A stretch of DNA of 44,418 bases from an uncultured Bacteroidales bacterium (GCA_900318275.1 ONJY01000016.1:1-44418); one strand, 5' to 3'; positions 15,443-25,243 are shown, counted from the first letter of the stretch. Made by a program: numbers and translations. The notes: a model not told the origin generated them from the letters alone.

Positions 15443-16360
15443 ATGAGCACATTAAAAGGACGCAACCTCATCTCCATCACGGACTTCTCCAAAGAGGAGT
15501 ACATCGAGGTGTTGGACATCGCCGAAGAGTTCGAGAAGAACCCGAAGCAGAAAATCTTATCAGACAAGGTGGTCGCCACCCTGTTCTTTGAGCCATCCAC
15601 GCGTACCCGCTTGAGCTTTGAGAGCGCCGCCAACCAACTTGGTGCCCGCATCATCGGCTTCAGCGACCCCGGTGGAACGAGCGTCCAGAAAGGCGAGTCG
15701 TTGCACGACACCATCGTGATGGTCTCCTCCTACAGCGACCTCATCGTCATGCGCAACCCCAAAGAGGGCTCCTCACGCTACGCCTCAGAGGTGGCTTCGG
15801 TGCCCGTCATCAACGCCGGCGACGGTGCCAACCAGCACCCAACCCAATGCATGCTCGACCTGTACAGTATCCGTAAGACACAAGGCACCCTTGAGAACCT
15901 CAACATAGCGATGGTCGGTGACCTGAAATACGGTCGCACCGTTCACTCCCTCGTTCAGGCCATGTGCAACTTCAACGCCACCTTCCATCTTGTATCACCT
16001 CAGGAGCTCAAGTTGCCGTCGTCGGTAAAAATGAGCATCAAGGATGCTGGCTTGAAGTACTATCAGTATACCGAGATAAAGGATATCATACCCACAGCCG
16101 ACATTATCTATATGACCCGCGTGCAGCGCGAACGCTTCCCGGATCCTATGGAGTACGAGCGCGTCAAAGACAGCTGCATCCTCACGGCGAGCATGCTTGA
16201 AGGCTGCAAGAAGACCATGCGAATCCTGCACCCCCTGCCCCGCGTCAACGAAATCACCACCGACGTCGACAGCACCCCTTACGCCTACTACTTCCAGCAA
16301 GCTCAGAACGGTGTGTATGTGCGTCAGGCTTTGATGGCCGCCATTCTCGGTGTAAGATAA
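15443..16360 (+). CDS. pyrB: Aspartate carbamoyltransferase, catalytic chain
   Basis: A 305-residue enzyme of de novo pyrimidine synthesis, joining carbamoyl phosphate and aspartate. The carbamoyl-phosphate loop PSTRTR is at residues 51-56, the mobile-loop lysine at 83 in VQKGES, then GDGANQHPTQ and LHPLPRVNEI. The length equals that of E. coli PyrB. The regulatory chain follows after 25 nt, so the enzyme should form the allosteric c6r6 type. No pyrimidine attenuator is visible in the 19-nt gap upstream. Confidence 0.97.
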   Translation: MSTLKGRNLISITDFSKEEYIEVLDIAEEFEKNPKQKILSDKVVATLFFEPSTRTRLSFESAANQLGARIIGFSDPGGTSVQKGESLHDTIVMVSSYSDLIVMRNPKEGSSRYASEVASVPVINAGDGANQHPTQCMLDLYSIRKTQGTLENLNIAMVGDLKYGRTVHSLVQAMCNFNATFHLVSPQELKLPSSVKMSIKDAGLKYYQYTEIKDIIPTADIIYMTRVQRERFPDPMEYERVKDSCILTASMLEGCKKTMRILHPLPRVNEITTDVDSTPYAYYFQQAQNGVYVRQALMAAILGVR

Positions 16361-16385
16361 ATATAAACCAATTAATTCAACAGCA

Positions 16386-16847
16386 ATGGAAAACAAGAAA
16401 GAAATGGTCGTCTCTGCAATTGAGAACGGCACCGTCATTGACCATATCCCCACCGAATCTGTCTATCAAGTCATCCGCATCCTGGGGCTTGAGAAATATA
16501 AGGACGAGGTGCTTATCGGCAACTACCTCAACAGCCAGAAGCTCGAGAAGAAAGGTATCGTCAAGATTAAGAACAAACACTTCTCGGTAGACGAGGTCAG
16601 CAAGATTGCATTGGTCGCCCCCATGGCCACAATCATCGACATCGAGAACTACAAGGTCGTCAAGAAGTTCAATGCCGAGATACCCGACCACATCGAGAAC
16701 TTCGTACGTTGCGCCAACCCCAAATGCATCACCAACGCCGAGGTGGTGCCTACAAAGTTCTATGTCGTCGACAAGGAGAACCTGAAACTCCGCTGCCACT
16801 ACTGCGAGAAATTCACCACCAAGGAAACAATGAAGTTCTGCGAATAA
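16386..16847 (+). CDS. pyrI: Aspartate carbamoyltransferase, regulatory chain
   Basis: A 153-residue partner of PyrB that binds CTP/ATP and bridges catalytic trimers. The allosteric domain occupies about 1-100. The zinc domain has the four cysteines Cys109 and Cys114 (CANPKC) and Cys137 and Cys140 (CHYC), all conserved. The length is the same as E. coli PyrI. The next gene begins 3 nt after the stop, so this small membrane protein is probably translated from the same message. Confidence 0.96.
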   Translation: MENKKEMVVSAIENGTVIDHIPTESVYQVIRILGLEKYKDEVLIGNYLNSQKLEKKGIVKIKNKHFSVDEVSKIALVAPMATIIDIENYKVVKKFNAEIPDHIENFVRCANPKCITNAEVVPTKFYVVDKENLKLRCHYCEKFTTKETMKFCE

Positions 16848-16850
16848 ACC

Positions 16851-17237
16851 ATGCGTCGTTACTACATATCATTGCTACTTGTCAGCTTGGTGCTGATACT
16901 GGCATCGTTTGCCGTGATGTGGTTTGCTCCACAGACCTTCATCATGGCGATGCCGCTCCTGGTGCTGTATTTCGCAATACTGACACTCGTGCAGCATACC
17001 ATCGTGGTGAAAGCCATGCAACGCTCGCCGAAGACATTTGTGCAGCTCTTCCTCGGCACCACAGTAGGCGTCCTGTTCATACACCTGATAGTCCTTGCGA
17101 CGTTCCTGCTCACCACTCCTGCGCAGGGACGGAGGTTCTTGATAGCCTTCTGCATCGGCTATGTCGTCTACCTCGTCTTCGAGACGTTAGCTTTGGTTCG
17201 CTATGTAGACAACGAAAAGAAGAAACGGCAGAATTAG
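16851..17237 (+). CDS. Small four-helix membrane protein, unknown function
   Basis: A 128-residue protein with four hydrophobic segments (about residues 5-26, 30-48, 65-88 and 94-115) and a basic C-terminal tail, DNEKKKRQN. It resembles conserved Bacteroidota membrane proteins found behind pyrI, but I recognise no catalytic motif. It overlaps the convergent M16 gene by 4 nt at the stop codons, with no terminator between. Confidence 0.75.
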   Translation: MRRYYISLLLVSLVLILASFAVMWFAPQTFIMAMPLLVLYFAILTLVQHTIVVKAMQRSPKTFVQLFLGTTVGVLFIHLIVLATFLLTTPAQGRRFLIAFCIGYVVYLVFETLALVRYVDNEKKKRQN

Positions 17238-18490
17238 ACACCGGCGGTACATACCGTCATATCCTCAACCTTGAGCAACCGCTGCGCCAGTTCTTGCAAC
17301 TCCGTGGCGGTTGTATCTTTTATGGCTGCACGGAGATTGTCCGTAAGGCGTTCGTCGACGCCATTGGCCTGCATGTCACAATAACGTGACGAGAGTTCAA
17401 ATATGCCATCTACGGAGCGGAGGAAATCGCCGACTAGGACGTTCTTGACCAATGTGAGCTCTTCATCCGACACAGGCTCGTGGGCAAGCTGTTCAATTTC
17501 ATGGAACACCTGCCTTATAGCGTCGTCGGCCGTGTTGGCGGCGACGTCGGCGGTGATATAAAAGACGATGCATCCACGATAGATCTGTGTGCGGGCATAT
17601 ATGCCGTAGGTATAGCCTTTGTCTTCACGGATGTTGCGCATGAGGCGTGAACCGAACCAACCGCCAAGTATTGTCGTGAGGATGATGAAGTGCGCATAAT
17701 CGACAGAATCCCATACAATGGGGAGGATACGCCCTATACGTATCGAGGTCTGTGTGGCTGTCGGCATCTTCTGCGTCAGCGTCTGTCCGGCTGAAGTAGC
17801 GGCCGGCTGCGGGAGCGGAGAGTAGAGTGTGGAGAGCGGATGGTGGAGAGCTGGGGCTATTCCTAAAATGTGTGACACTTGTGCCGCTAGATTCTCTTCT
17901 ATATTACCCGCAAGGACGACTTTGCATTTTGATAGGTCGTAATGCCGTCTCCAATGGTCAACAACCGTGTTCAACTGCAGTTTATACACATCGTCGGCTG
18001 TTGCATAGACTCCCAGAGGGTGGGCGTTGCCGAAGAGCGCCTGATAGAAGAGGCGGCGTGCGATATGCGCGGTACGTTGTTCGAGAGTCGCTATCTCCTC
18101 ATGGCGTTTACGTTGCCAACGGGTGTAGTCCTCTTCAGCAAAAGCAGGCATCTGGAACATATCGAGGATGAGTGGCAGCAGTTCGCCAACATGACGGCGG
18201 AGGGTGTATACTGTCAGTACACTCTGCAGCACCTCGTTGGAGGTTTCGATTATTATCCCACGGAAGTCCATGAACTCCGACACCTGAGCCGAATCCATCC
18301 GCCGTGTGGCAAGTGTGTACAGCTTGCTCGCCGCCGATGCACAGAGTGGCTGCACCTGATAGGCAGAACCTGCCTCAAAGAGGAAGTCTATCTTTACAAG
18401 GTCGGTATTCTGTGAGGGGAAAAGGGCGATACGGCCGTCGTTGTCGTAGGCTTTTGGCTTGAGAGTATTGGTGTCGGGTATGGAAATCAT
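17234..18490 (-). CDS. M16 (insulinase-like) family protein, catalytically degenerate
   Basis: A 418-residue protein with the M16 fold: an N-terminal half with DFLFEAGSAYQ and a C-terminal half with GGWFGSRLMRNIREDKGYTY, the region that carries the conserved Arg/Tyr pair of M16B subunits. The zinc motif HxxEH, expected shortly after FEAGSAYQ, is absent: the segment reads CASAASKLYTLATR. It therefore cannot hydrolyse peptides by the M16 mechanism; such subunits usually support an active partner or bind peptides. A proline- and serine-rich linker (HHPLSTLYSPLPQP) joins the halves. Its start shares one base with the TonB receptor stop, so the two are coupled. Confidence 0.87.
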   Translation of the reverse strand: MISIPDTNTLKPKAYDNDGRIALFPSQNTDLVKIDFLFEAGSAYQVQPLCASAASKLYTLATRRMDSAQVSEFMDFRGIIIETSNEVLQSVLTVYTLRRHVGELLPLILDMFQMPAFAEEDYTRWQRKRHEEIATLEQRTAHIARRLFYQALFGNAHPLGVYATADDVYKLQLNTVVDHWRRHYDLSKCKVVLAGNIEENLAAQVSHILGIAPALHHPLSTLYSPLPQPAATSAGQTLTQKMPTATQTSIRIGRILPIVWDSVDYAHFIILTTILGGWFGSRLMRNIREDKGYTYGIYARTQIYRGCIVFYITADVAANTADDAIRQVFHEIEQLAHEPVSDEELTLVKNVLVGDFLRSVDGIFELSSRYCDMQANGVDERLTDNLRAAIKDTTATELQELAQRLLKVEDMTVCTAGV

Positions 18491-20940
18491 CAGAAGAGGA
18501 CTGTGAGCTTTAGGTTTATCTGTCGTGCGGTCAGGTAGTTAGGTACGCGGTAGGGGTGGTTGTCATAGTCGGTAACCCATAGGTAAGATATAACATTCTG
18601 TTTGTCGAAGAGGTTGAATATCTCGACGCCGACCTGTATGTCGTCGATGTAGCGGAACAGTTTCCAGTGTTTTATCTGTTGTATGCGGGCAAGCTGTACG
18701 GTATTGCCCCAGTCGACTCGCAGGTAGTAAGGAAGGCGCAATGCCACTTCCTGGTGCCCATAGGGAGCTGTGATTGGCATACCTGTGGCATATATAGCAC
18801 TTAGGCTCATACGCCACCAAGGCATAGCGGGCATGTAGTCCTGCACGAACATCTTTACTGAGAAACGCTGGTCGGTGGGGCGGTCGAGCCAGCCAAACTC
18901 GTCACCTTCTATGTCTTCCTGCGTCTTCAGCAGCGAGAGACTAACCCATGACTCAAGACCGTCCACAAGTTCTCCGTTGACGCGCAAGCTGAATCCTGTG
19001 GCATAAGCTACGGCCTGCTGGTCGGGATTGTAGTTTATGCGGAGGTTGTCGACAGTATATGGTACAAGGTCGGTTATGTACTTGTAAAACAGGTCTGCGG
19101 TTATCTTAAACGGTCGGTTCCACAGGCGTAGGTTCCAGTCGGCGGTACCCATTACCTGATACGAGGTCTGTGGTTTGAGCTGTGGGTTGAGTGTGCCGTC
19201 GACACGCCGGTATTCACGGTAGAATGGTGCCTGCTGGTATACACCTGTGGCGAGCCGGAAAAGCAGGTCGCGCTGAGTGAGCGGCTTGTAGCTGACGCTG
19301 ACACGAGGGCTTAAGATTGCACGCAGCCCCGTACGCTGCTGTTGGTCGTACCACTCCAGACGGCTGTCGTACAGCCCGCCACGAAGGCCGGCAAGTAGCT
19401 TGATCTGTGAGCCGCTACGTGTTTCAATATCCACTTCACGTTGCAGGAATGCCGTTGTACGCAGCGTTTGCAGGCCTCCGTTGCTGTTTGCATATTGCTG
19501 CAGTATCGGATTGACGGGCAGCGCGTTGGTATCGCCAGGCGTCGTGAATGTCGTCGGCATCGCATATCCTGCCGAGTCGACCCACCGCCATTCGCGCAGC
19601 CGGTCGGCGACGTTCTCGAACTGTATTTTAATACCGGAAGTCCAGTTGCCGAGCGGAGCCTGCTTGATGGCTTTTACATCAAGGGCATAGATGCCGCTGC
19701 CGAGACGGTTGCGTGCATGTTCGAGGAAGGTGCCCACACCTCGGTCGAAACGCTCTGTCTCGCCCACCTGCTCGCCCATACCCACTTGATAGAGCCAGTA
19801 TTGGCTCTGTATGTCGTATCGCTCGCTCTCGGCAATATCCTGCACAGAAAGGTTGCCTATGATGTGCCAGTCGTCGTCAGGCCGCCAATCCATGGTGACG
19901 GCCCCAAGCAGCGTGCGGTACTTGTCTTCTTCGGCACCGTCGAAGTAGACATCAAGCTCCATGGTGCGCTGGCTGAATGCCGTCGTCTGGCTTTGGGGTA
20001 CCAGGCCGTATACATTGTTGGTCCAGATGGCGAGGAGCGACAAGTCAAGCCTGTCGTTGACCTGATAGCCGAGTATCGCCTGCAGGTCTGTGTAGTGTGT
20101 CTTATAGGTGCCTTTCGTGTCCAGCGTGCGCAACAGGTAGCTGTTGCTGTGTCTGCGGAACGATGCTGCATAGCTCCACCTCTTCCCTATTCTTCCCTGC
20201 AGCGTCGCGCTACCTCCGAGGAGGCTGACACTCACCTTCCCCTTGTTCTCCACGGGCCGGCTGTAGGTGATGTCCAGCACCGACGACATCTTGTCGCCAT
20301 ATGAGGCCTGGAAGCCACCCGGCGAGAAGAGTATATAATCTACAAGGTCGGGGTTTATGATGCTCATGCCCTCCTGCTGCCCGCTGCGTATCAGCATCGG
20401 ACGGAACACCTCCACACCGTTTATGTAGACGAGGTTCTCGTCGAATGAGCCGCCACGTACCGAATACTGGCTGCTGAGTTCGTTGTTCGAGTTAACGTCC
20501 GGGAGGGTCTTGAGGAGGCTTTCAACACCCGAAGCAGGTCCTACGGCGTTCTCCAGCCGCTGCACATCGATGTGCATGAAGGTGCTCTGTCGCGTCTTGT
20601 CGTCGCTGACCTGCACTTCGTCAAGACGCCTGGCCGACGGATTCAGGGTTATGTCGACCTGCTGTTCACGACCACCTGTGAGTTTTATACGACGTTCTTG
20701 CGGCTCATAGCCGGTGAAGGTGTAGCGCACCGTGACGCTGTCGGCGGTCTTTATCTCAAGCCGGTAATGCCCGCGCTGGTCCGTCACCGTACCCATCGAC
20801 GTACCAGGCACACCGACATTGACGAGCTCCAGCGGAGCCGCCCCACCCGTTTCGGTGACGGTGCCGCTGAGCACGCCCTGCCCCCTTGCCGCAAGGGCAA
20901 GCGTGAGGGTGACAACGGTCATTATGGCTTTCTTAATCAC
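18490..20940 (-). CDS. TonB-dependent receptor with CarboxypepD_reg-like domain
   Basis: An outer-membrane receptor of 816 residues from a GTG start. A signal peptide (basic KK, hydrophobic TVVTLTLALAARGQ) is followed by a carboxypeptidase-regulatory-like domain (GVLSGTVTETGG to about residue 95), a plug domain (LLKTLPDVNSNNELSSQYSV, NGVEVFRP) and a beta-barrel ending in LKLTVLF with the terminal Phe. I prefer GTG 20940: the longer frame from 20988 would translate the upstream gene's terminator hairpin. No SusD-like lipoprotein is adjacent; the partner is the degenerate M16 protein. The substrate is unknown; a peptide or metal chelate is possible. Confidence 0.88.
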   Translation of the reverse strand: MIKKAIMTVVTLTLALAARGQGVLSGTVTETGGAAPLELVNVGVPGTSMGTVTDQRGHYRLEIKTADSVTVRYTFTGYEPQERRIKLTGGREQQVDITLNPSARRLDEVQVSDDKTRQSTFMHIDVQRLENAVGPASGVESLLKTLPDVNSNNELSSQYSVRGGSFDENLVYINGVEVFRPMLIRSGQQEGMSIINPDLVDYILFSPGGFQASYGDKMSSVLDITYSRPVENKGKVSVSLLGGSATLQGRIGKRWSYAASFRRHSNSYLLRTLDTKGTYKTHYTDLQAILGYQVNDRLDLSLLAIWTNNVYGLVPQSQTTAFSQRTMELDVYFDGAEEDKYRTLLGAVTMDWRPDDDWHIIGNLSVQDIAESERYDIQSQYWLYQVGMGEQVGETERFDRGVGTFLEHARNRLGSGIYALDVKAIKQAPLGNWTSGIKIQFENVADRLREWRWVDSAGYAMPTTFTTPGDTNALPVNPILQQYANSNGGLQTLRTTAFLQREVDIETRSGSQIKLLAGLRGGLYDSRLEWYDQQQRTGLRAILSPRVSVSYKPLTQRDLLFRLATGVYQQAPFYREYRRVDGTLNPQLKPQTSYQVMGTADWNLRLWNRPFKITADLFYKYITDLVPYTVDNLRINYNPDQQAVAYATGFSLRVNGELVDGLESWVSLSLLKTQEDIEGDEFGWLDRPTDQRFSVKMFVQDYMPAMPWWRMSLSAIYATGMPITAPYGHQEVALRLPYYLRVDWGNTVQLARIQQIKHWKLFRYIDDIQVGVEIFNLFDKQNVISYLWVTDYDNHPYRVPNYLTARQINLKLTVLF

Positions 20941-20943
20941 TAA

Positions 20944-20986
20944 TCTTAAAAACGAGGCGCCGTCGCATTTATTGTGCGACGGCGCC
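20944..20986 (-). terminator. Strong terminator between the TPR gene and the TonB receptor
   Basis: A perfect 12-bp stem GGCGCCGTCGCA/TGCGACGGCGCC (20956-20967 and 20975-20986) has a 7-nt loop. On the minus strand it is followed by TCGTTTTTAAG. It ends transcription from gyrA and the TPR gene 24 nt after the TPR stop. The receptor start lies 4 nt beyond the T-tract. Confidence 0.9.
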
Positions 20987-21009
20987 AATTATTCTTCGTC
21001 TGTCAACCC

Positions 21010-22236
21010 TTACTGGGCTTTCTGTATCGCATCCATGCGGGCGTTGACAGTCTTCAGGTCGTCATACATCTCCAAGCGGGCGTACACGGTCTTCAGGGCC
21101 GAGAGGCAGTTGAAGAGGTTGGGGCGCTGGGCAGCCTGTGCGTTGGCGGGCAGGGCGTCGATGTAGTTGATGGCGCTGGTGAAGTACTGTATCGACTGGC
21201 GGAAGAAGCCGTTGCTCTCTTCAAGCAGGCGGTCGTAGAGACCCGACTCGTCCTCGGGGGGCACAGCGTTGGCGGCGTCAAGCTTGTCGACACCACGGTT
21301 GAAGATCATCTTGCCCATGCCGAAGTTAGCCTCGAACTGGTTGGGGGCGAGCGTCAGGCTCTCGTTGTACTTGGCCTCAGCACCTGCATAGTCCTGCATA
21401 CCTTCGAGGATGGCGGCAGCGAGACCGAGAATCTGCGGGTAGAGCGTCACGCTGTCTTTCGTCAAGTCAAGGGCCGAGTTGATCATCTCCTTGCCCTTCT
21501 CCAGGTTGTTGTTCAGCAGGTAACCCTCAGCCATCAGCAGGTAGGCGTTGTAGTCGTTCTTGCGGTTCTTCATGTAGCTCGTGGCCACCTTCATGGCACC
21601 GTCGTTGTTTTTCTCCTCTTTGTAGAGGTTGAAGAGCGTGCGGTAGACATACTGCTTGTCGGTACGCTTGCGGATGAGCTGGTTGAAGAACTTCTTGGTG
21701 TTCTCGTTGTCGTTCATGGCTTTGGCGCTGATGCCGGCAATGTAGAGGCTCTCACCGGCAAACTTGGCGTCACCGCTGTTGTTGAACATCTCCACAGCTT
21801 TCTCGGCATTCTGCAAGCCGTCGCTGAAGCGCTTGTCGTTGTAAGCCTCGGTTGCACGGCTGTAGTACTCGTTGCCGACAAAGCGGAACACAGAGTTGTT
21901 CTCTTCGGCAAACTCGTTCTTGGTGTCCAGACGCTTGCACTCCAGGGCGGCAGCGTAAGCCTCCTCCACCCAGTTGGGGGCGAGGTCTTTGAACTTCGAC
22001 TTGGGGTTGCTGGCCTCACCGCCTATGCGGGCATAGATGAGTCCCTTGTAGCACCACGTCTTGGCGTCGTCCTTGGTGTTCTCGTGCTCGCAGGCCAGGT
22101 CAATCTCGGCCTTTGCCTTCTTCAGGTAATTTTTCTTCAGGTCCTGTATTGCGCTCTGCACGTTCACCGACTGGGCGCCTGCGCCGAAAGCTATTGCCGT
22201 AAAGGCCAGAACCATGCTGATTTTCTTCAGTTTCAT
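21010..22236 (-). CDS. Secreted tetratricopeptide-repeat protein
   Basis: A 408-residue protein with a Sec signal (MKLKKISMVLAFTAIAFGAG, cleavage after AGAQ). It contains TPR-like helical pairs along its length, for example AEEYSRATEAYN-like NEYYSRATEAYNDKRFSDGL and YNAYLLMAEGYLLNNNLEKG. It is a periplasmic scaffold-type protein without an enzymatic motif. It is 21 nt downstream of gyrA and is followed by a strong terminator, so it is transcribed with gyrA. This pairing has no obvious functional logic; presumably it serves envelope work. Confidence 0.85.
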   Translation of the reverse strand: MKLKKISMVLAFTAIAFGAGAQSVNVQSAIQDLKKNYLKKAKAEIDLACEHENTKDDAKTWCYKGLIYARIGGEASNPKSKFKDLAPNWVEEAYAAALECKRLDTKNEFAEENNSVFRFVGNEYYSRATEAYNDKRFSDGLQNAEKAVEMFNNSGDAKFAGESLYIAGISAKAMNDNENTKKFFNQLIRKRTDKQYVYRTLFNLYKEEKNNDGAMKVATSYMKNRKNDYNAYLLMAEGYLLNNNLEKGKEMINSALDLTKDSVTLYPQILGLAAAILEGMQDYAGAEAKYNESLTLAPNQFEANFGMGKMIFNRGVDKLDAANAVPPEDESGLYDRLLEESNGFFRQSIQYFTSAINYIDALPANAQAAQRPNLFNCLSALKTVYARLEMYDDLKTVNARMDAIQKAQ

Positions 22237-22257
22237 ATCTTTTCTGTTTTTATTGGT

Positions 22258-24840
22258 TTACTCTTCTGTATTATTAGTATCCACAGCCTCGCCATTATTG
22301 CTCTCCGGCTGCACATTTTCTTCGGTCATGCCTTCCGCACCCGTCCCCTCGGTCTCTTCGTCCTCGGTGGGCACCTTGGTGATGGAGGCTATGTAGTCCT
22401 TGCCGCGCAGGTCTATGAGCTTCACACCCTGTGTGGCGCGACCCAGCACGCGCAGGTCGGCGACCTTCATGCGGATGGTGATGCCCGAGCGGTTGATGAT
22501 CATCAGGTCGTGGTCGTCGGTCACGTTGGTGACAGCCACCAGCGGACCCGTCTTGTCGGTTATCTGCATGGCCTTCACGCCCTTGCCGCCACGATGCAGC
22601 GTGGCGCGGTATTCGCTCAAGGCGCTGCGTTTCCCGTAGCCGTGCTCGGTGACCACCAGCAGGTTCTCGTCCTCGCTCGGCAGGCACAGCATGTCGATGG
22701 CGGCATCGTCCTCGCCGTCGAGGTCCATGCCCTTCACACCGCTGGCGCCGCGACCCATCGTGCGGAACTCCTTCTCCGGGCATATCATCACCTTGCCCTT
22801 CTTCGAGGCTATCAGCATGTAGCTCTCGCCGTCGGTGAGGCAGGCCGTCAGCAGTTCGTCGCCCTCGCGTATGCCGATGGCTATGATGCCGTTCTGGCGC
22901 GGGCGCGAATAAGCCTCCAGCGTGGTCTTCTTCACAACACCCTTCTTCGTGCACATCACGATGTAGTGGTTTCCCACATACTCGGCGTCGCTCAGCGTCT
23001 CCACGTTCACGTAGGCCTTCACTTTGTCGTCGGGCTCTATGTTGATGCAGTTCAGTATCGGGCGGCCCTTGGTGTTCTTCTCGCCCTCGGGCACCTCGAA
23101 GGCACGCATCCAGTAGCAGCGGCCCTTCTCGGTGAAGAACAGCAGATAGTTGTGGTTCGTGCAGGTGAAGATGTGCTCCACGAAGTCCTCCGAGCGTACA
23201 GCGCTGCCCTTCGAACCCACGCCGCCACGCGTCTGCGTGCGGTACTCCGTCAGCGGAGTGCGCTTGATATAGCCCTTGTGGCTGATGGTGATGACCACCT
23301 GCTCGTCGGGTATCGTGTCCTCGATGCGGAAACCGGCGGCGTCATACTTGATGGCCGTGCGGCGGTCGTCGCCGTACTTGTCGCGCAGCTCCTGCAGCTC
23401 ACCCTTGATGACCTGCATCAGCACCCCGTGATCGCCAAGAATCTCCTTGCAACGCTCGATGAAGCGCATCTTGTCGTCATACTCGTCCTGCAGTTTCTGG
23501 TGCTGCAGGCCGGTGAGCTGTGCCAGACGCATGTCGACGATGGCGCGTGCCTGCAGGTCGCTGAACTGGTAGCGGTCCATCAACCCTTGGCGGGCCTCGT
23601 CGGGAGTCTTGCTGGCACGTATCAGGGCCACAATCTCGTCGATGATGTCTATGGCGCGCAGCAAGCCGGCCAGTATGTGGGCGCGCTTCTCGGCCTCGGC
23701 CATATCGAACTGCGTGCGGCGTGTCACCACCTCCTCGCGGTGCTCGATGAAGTAACCCACGAGCTCCTTGAGGTTCAGCAGCTGCGGACGGCCGTGCACC
23801 AGCGCGATGTTGTTCACAGCGAAGCTGCTCTGCAGCTCCGTCAGCTGGTACAGCTTGTTCAGTATCACATTCGGCACCACATCGTTCCTCAGCACATACA
23901 CCACGCGGATGCCGTCCTTGTCGCTCTCGTCGCGGATGTCAAGTATACCCTCGATCTTGCCCTCCTTGGCCAGGTTGGCGGTCTTCTTGATCATCTCGCT
24001 CTTGTTCACACCGTAGGGTATCGTCGACGCCACGATGACGTTGTGACCCTTCGAGTCCTCCTCGATGGCGGTGTCGGCGCGCAGTATGATGCTGCCGCGA
24101 CCCGTAGTGTAGGCCTCGCGCACACCGTTGTAGCCGTATATCGTGCCGCCCAGCGGGAAATCGGGAGCCTTGATGTACTGCATCAGCTCCTCGATGGTGA
24201 TGTCGCTCGTCCAGTGGCCCGTACCCTCGTTCAGGTGCCCCTTCTCAATATAGGCCATGCAGCCGTCGAGCACCTCGCGCAGGTTGTGTGTAGGCATATT
24301 TGTGGCCATACCGACGGCGATGCCGTTCGAGCCGTTGATGAGCAGGTTGGGTATCTTGGCCGGCAGCACGCTGGGCTCCTCGCCCTCGTTGTCGTAGGTC
24401 GGCACCATGTCGACGGTATCCTTGTCGATGTCGGCCACCAGCTCGTTGCTTATCTGGCGCAGACGGGCCTCGGTGTAACGCATGGCTGCCGGCGAGTCGC
24501 CGTCGATCGAGCCGAAGTTACCCTGCCCGTCGACCAGCGTGTAGCGCATGCTCCAATCCTGAGCCAGGCGCACCAGCGCGCCATAGATGCTCGAGTCGCC
24601 GTGCGGGTGGTACTTACCCATCACGTCACCGACAATGCGGGCCGACTTCTTGGTAGGCGTATTGTAGAGGATGCCGTTCTCGTTCATCGAGTACAGGATG
24701 CGGCGGTGCACAGGCTTGAAGCCGTCGCGCACATCCGGCAGGGCTCGCGCCACGATGACGGACATCGCGTAGTCGATATAGGCAGTCTTCATCGTCTGCT
24801 CTATATCCACACGTGTGATTTTTTCGTTGTCAGAAACCAT
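22258..24840 (-). CDS. gyrA: DNA gyrase subunit A
   Basis: An 860-residue type II topoisomerase subunit that breaks and rejoins DNA to introduce negative supercoils with GyrB. The catalytic tyrosine is Tyr122 in AMRYTEARL. The quinolone region reads HGDSSIYG at residues 80-87: Ser83 is kept and position 87 is Gly rather than Asp, which I take as a lineage trait. The C-terminal beta-pinwheel (about 510-810) carries a GyrA-box-like HRGGKGV. An acidic, glycine-rich tail closes the protein. A promoter with TATCTTTG lies about 70 nt upstream, and the TPR gene follows on the same transcript. Confidence 0.97.
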   Translation of the reverse strand: MVSDNEKITRVDIEQTMKTAYIDYAMSVIVARALPDVRDGFKPVHRRILYSMNENGILYNTPTKKSARIVGDVMGKYHPHGDSSIYGALVRLAQDWSMRYTLVDGQGNFGSIDGDSPAAMRYTEARLRQISNELVADIDKDTVDMVPTYDNEGEEPSVLPAKIPNLLINGSNGIAVGMATNMPTHNLREVLDGCMAYIEKGHLNEGTGHWTSDITIEELMQYIKAPDFPLGGTIYGYNGVREAYTTGRGSIILRADTAIEEDSKGHNVIVASTIPYGVNKSEMIKKTANLAKEGKIEGILDIRDESDKDGIRVVYVLRNDVVPNVILNKLYQLTELQSSFAVNNIALVHGRPQLLNLKELVGYFIEHREEVVTRRTQFDMAEAEKRAHILAGLLRAIDIIDEIVALIRASKTPDEARQGLMDRYQFSDLQARAIVDMRLAQLTGLQHQKLQDEYDDKMRFIERCKEILGDHGVLMQVIKGELQELRDKYGDDRRTAIKYDAAGFRIEDTIPDEQVVITISHKGYIKRTPLTEYRTQTRGGVGSKGSAVRSEDFVEHIFTCTNHNYLLFFTEKGRCYWMRAFEVPEGEKNTKGRPILNCINIEPDDKVKAYVNVETLSDAEYVGNHYIVMCTKKGVVKKTTLEAYSRPRQNGIIAIGIREGDELLTACLTDGESYMLIASKKGKVMICPEKEFRTMGRGASGVKGMDLDGEDDAAIDMLCLPSEDENLLVVTEHGYGKRSALSEYRATLHRGGKGVKAMQITDKTGPLVAVTNVTDDHDLMIINRSGITIRMKVADLRVLGRATQGVKLIDLRGKDYIASITKVPTEDEETEGTGAEGMTEENVQPESNNGEAVDTNNTEE

Positions 24841-24908
24841 CGGTCGTATATTATTATATTATTGTATCATAATATTTTGCATGCCACTATGGCCTGCAAT
24901 GGAGAATA

Positions 24909-24916
24909 CAAAGATA
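24909..24916 (-). promoter_or_regulatory. gyrA promoter -7 box
   Basis: The minus strand reads TATCTTTG, an exact TAnnTTTG -7 element. Transcription would begin near 24902, giving a leader of about 60 nt. No clear -33 TTG is seen at the usual spacing; poly-A/T lies there instead. Confidence 0.72.
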
Positions 24917-25028
24917 CGACTTTTTTTTGATATATGCACATCCTCATCCCTCTTTTTTCACCATTTCTTCAACACCCATCCCCGCCCCCTTCCCACCGGC
25001 CACAATCCACCGCCCTCCGACCACCCTA

Positions 25029-25132
25029 TTTCCAACCATAGTTCAACCATCGTTCGACCATCCTTCGACCATCGTTTAACCATTATATATGGTCGAAGGA
25101 TGGTCGAACGATGGTTAAACGATGGTCGAAAT
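25029..25132. repeat. 11-bp-period palindromic array upstream of gyrA
   Basis: Five 11-bp units ending in ACCAT (25029-25083, for example CGTTCGACCAT, CCTTCGACCAT, CGTTTAACCAT) face four units beginning ATGG (25089-25132, for example ATGGTCGAAGG, ATGGTTAAACG) across the 5-nt centre TATAT. Positions 25051-25072 and 25089-25110 are perfect 22-bp reverse complements; the next two units on each side pair at 9 of 11 positions. It begins 112 nt upstream of the gyrA -7 box. Confidence 0.92.
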
Positions 25133-25200
25133 GCCGAAGGAAGGGCGATGGAAAGACTATGGAACCGCATCCCGGAACGGATGACGTTTCGGATTAAAAC

Positions 25201-25243
25201 CAAAGGAAAAACCTGCAGCCGACGGTTGATGTCGGCTGCAGGT
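25201..25243 (-). terminator. Rho-independent terminator after yfcC
   Basis: A perfect 13-bp stem (25211-25223 with 25231-25243, ACCTGCAGCCGAC) and 7-nt loop are followed on the minus strand by TTTTTCCTTTG. It ends the pfk-to-yfcC minus-strand run about 60 nt after the stop. Confidence 0.88.

Noticed and set aside
17811-17854. Another 11-bp array inside the M16 gene linker
   Set aside because: GGAGAG words recur at 11 then 14 bp, so the period is not constant; more likely simple low-complexity linker sequence.
20941-20988. Upstream start for the TonB receptor at 20988
   Set aside because: It would translate the terminator hairpin of the preceding gene; the signal peptide fits GTG 20940.
22258-24840. 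Quinolone-resistance change in gyrA (Gly at position 87)
   Set aside because: Ser83 is intact, and Gly at 87 is, as far as I recall, the normal residue in Bacteroidota GyrA.
20974-24930. A 1318-codon open frame antisense to gyrA and the TPR gene
   Set aside because: It mirrors two real genes whose GC-rich codon use avoids TTA, CTA and TCA, so the opposite strand lacks stops. The translation is repetitive in V, A, H, L with no family motif.
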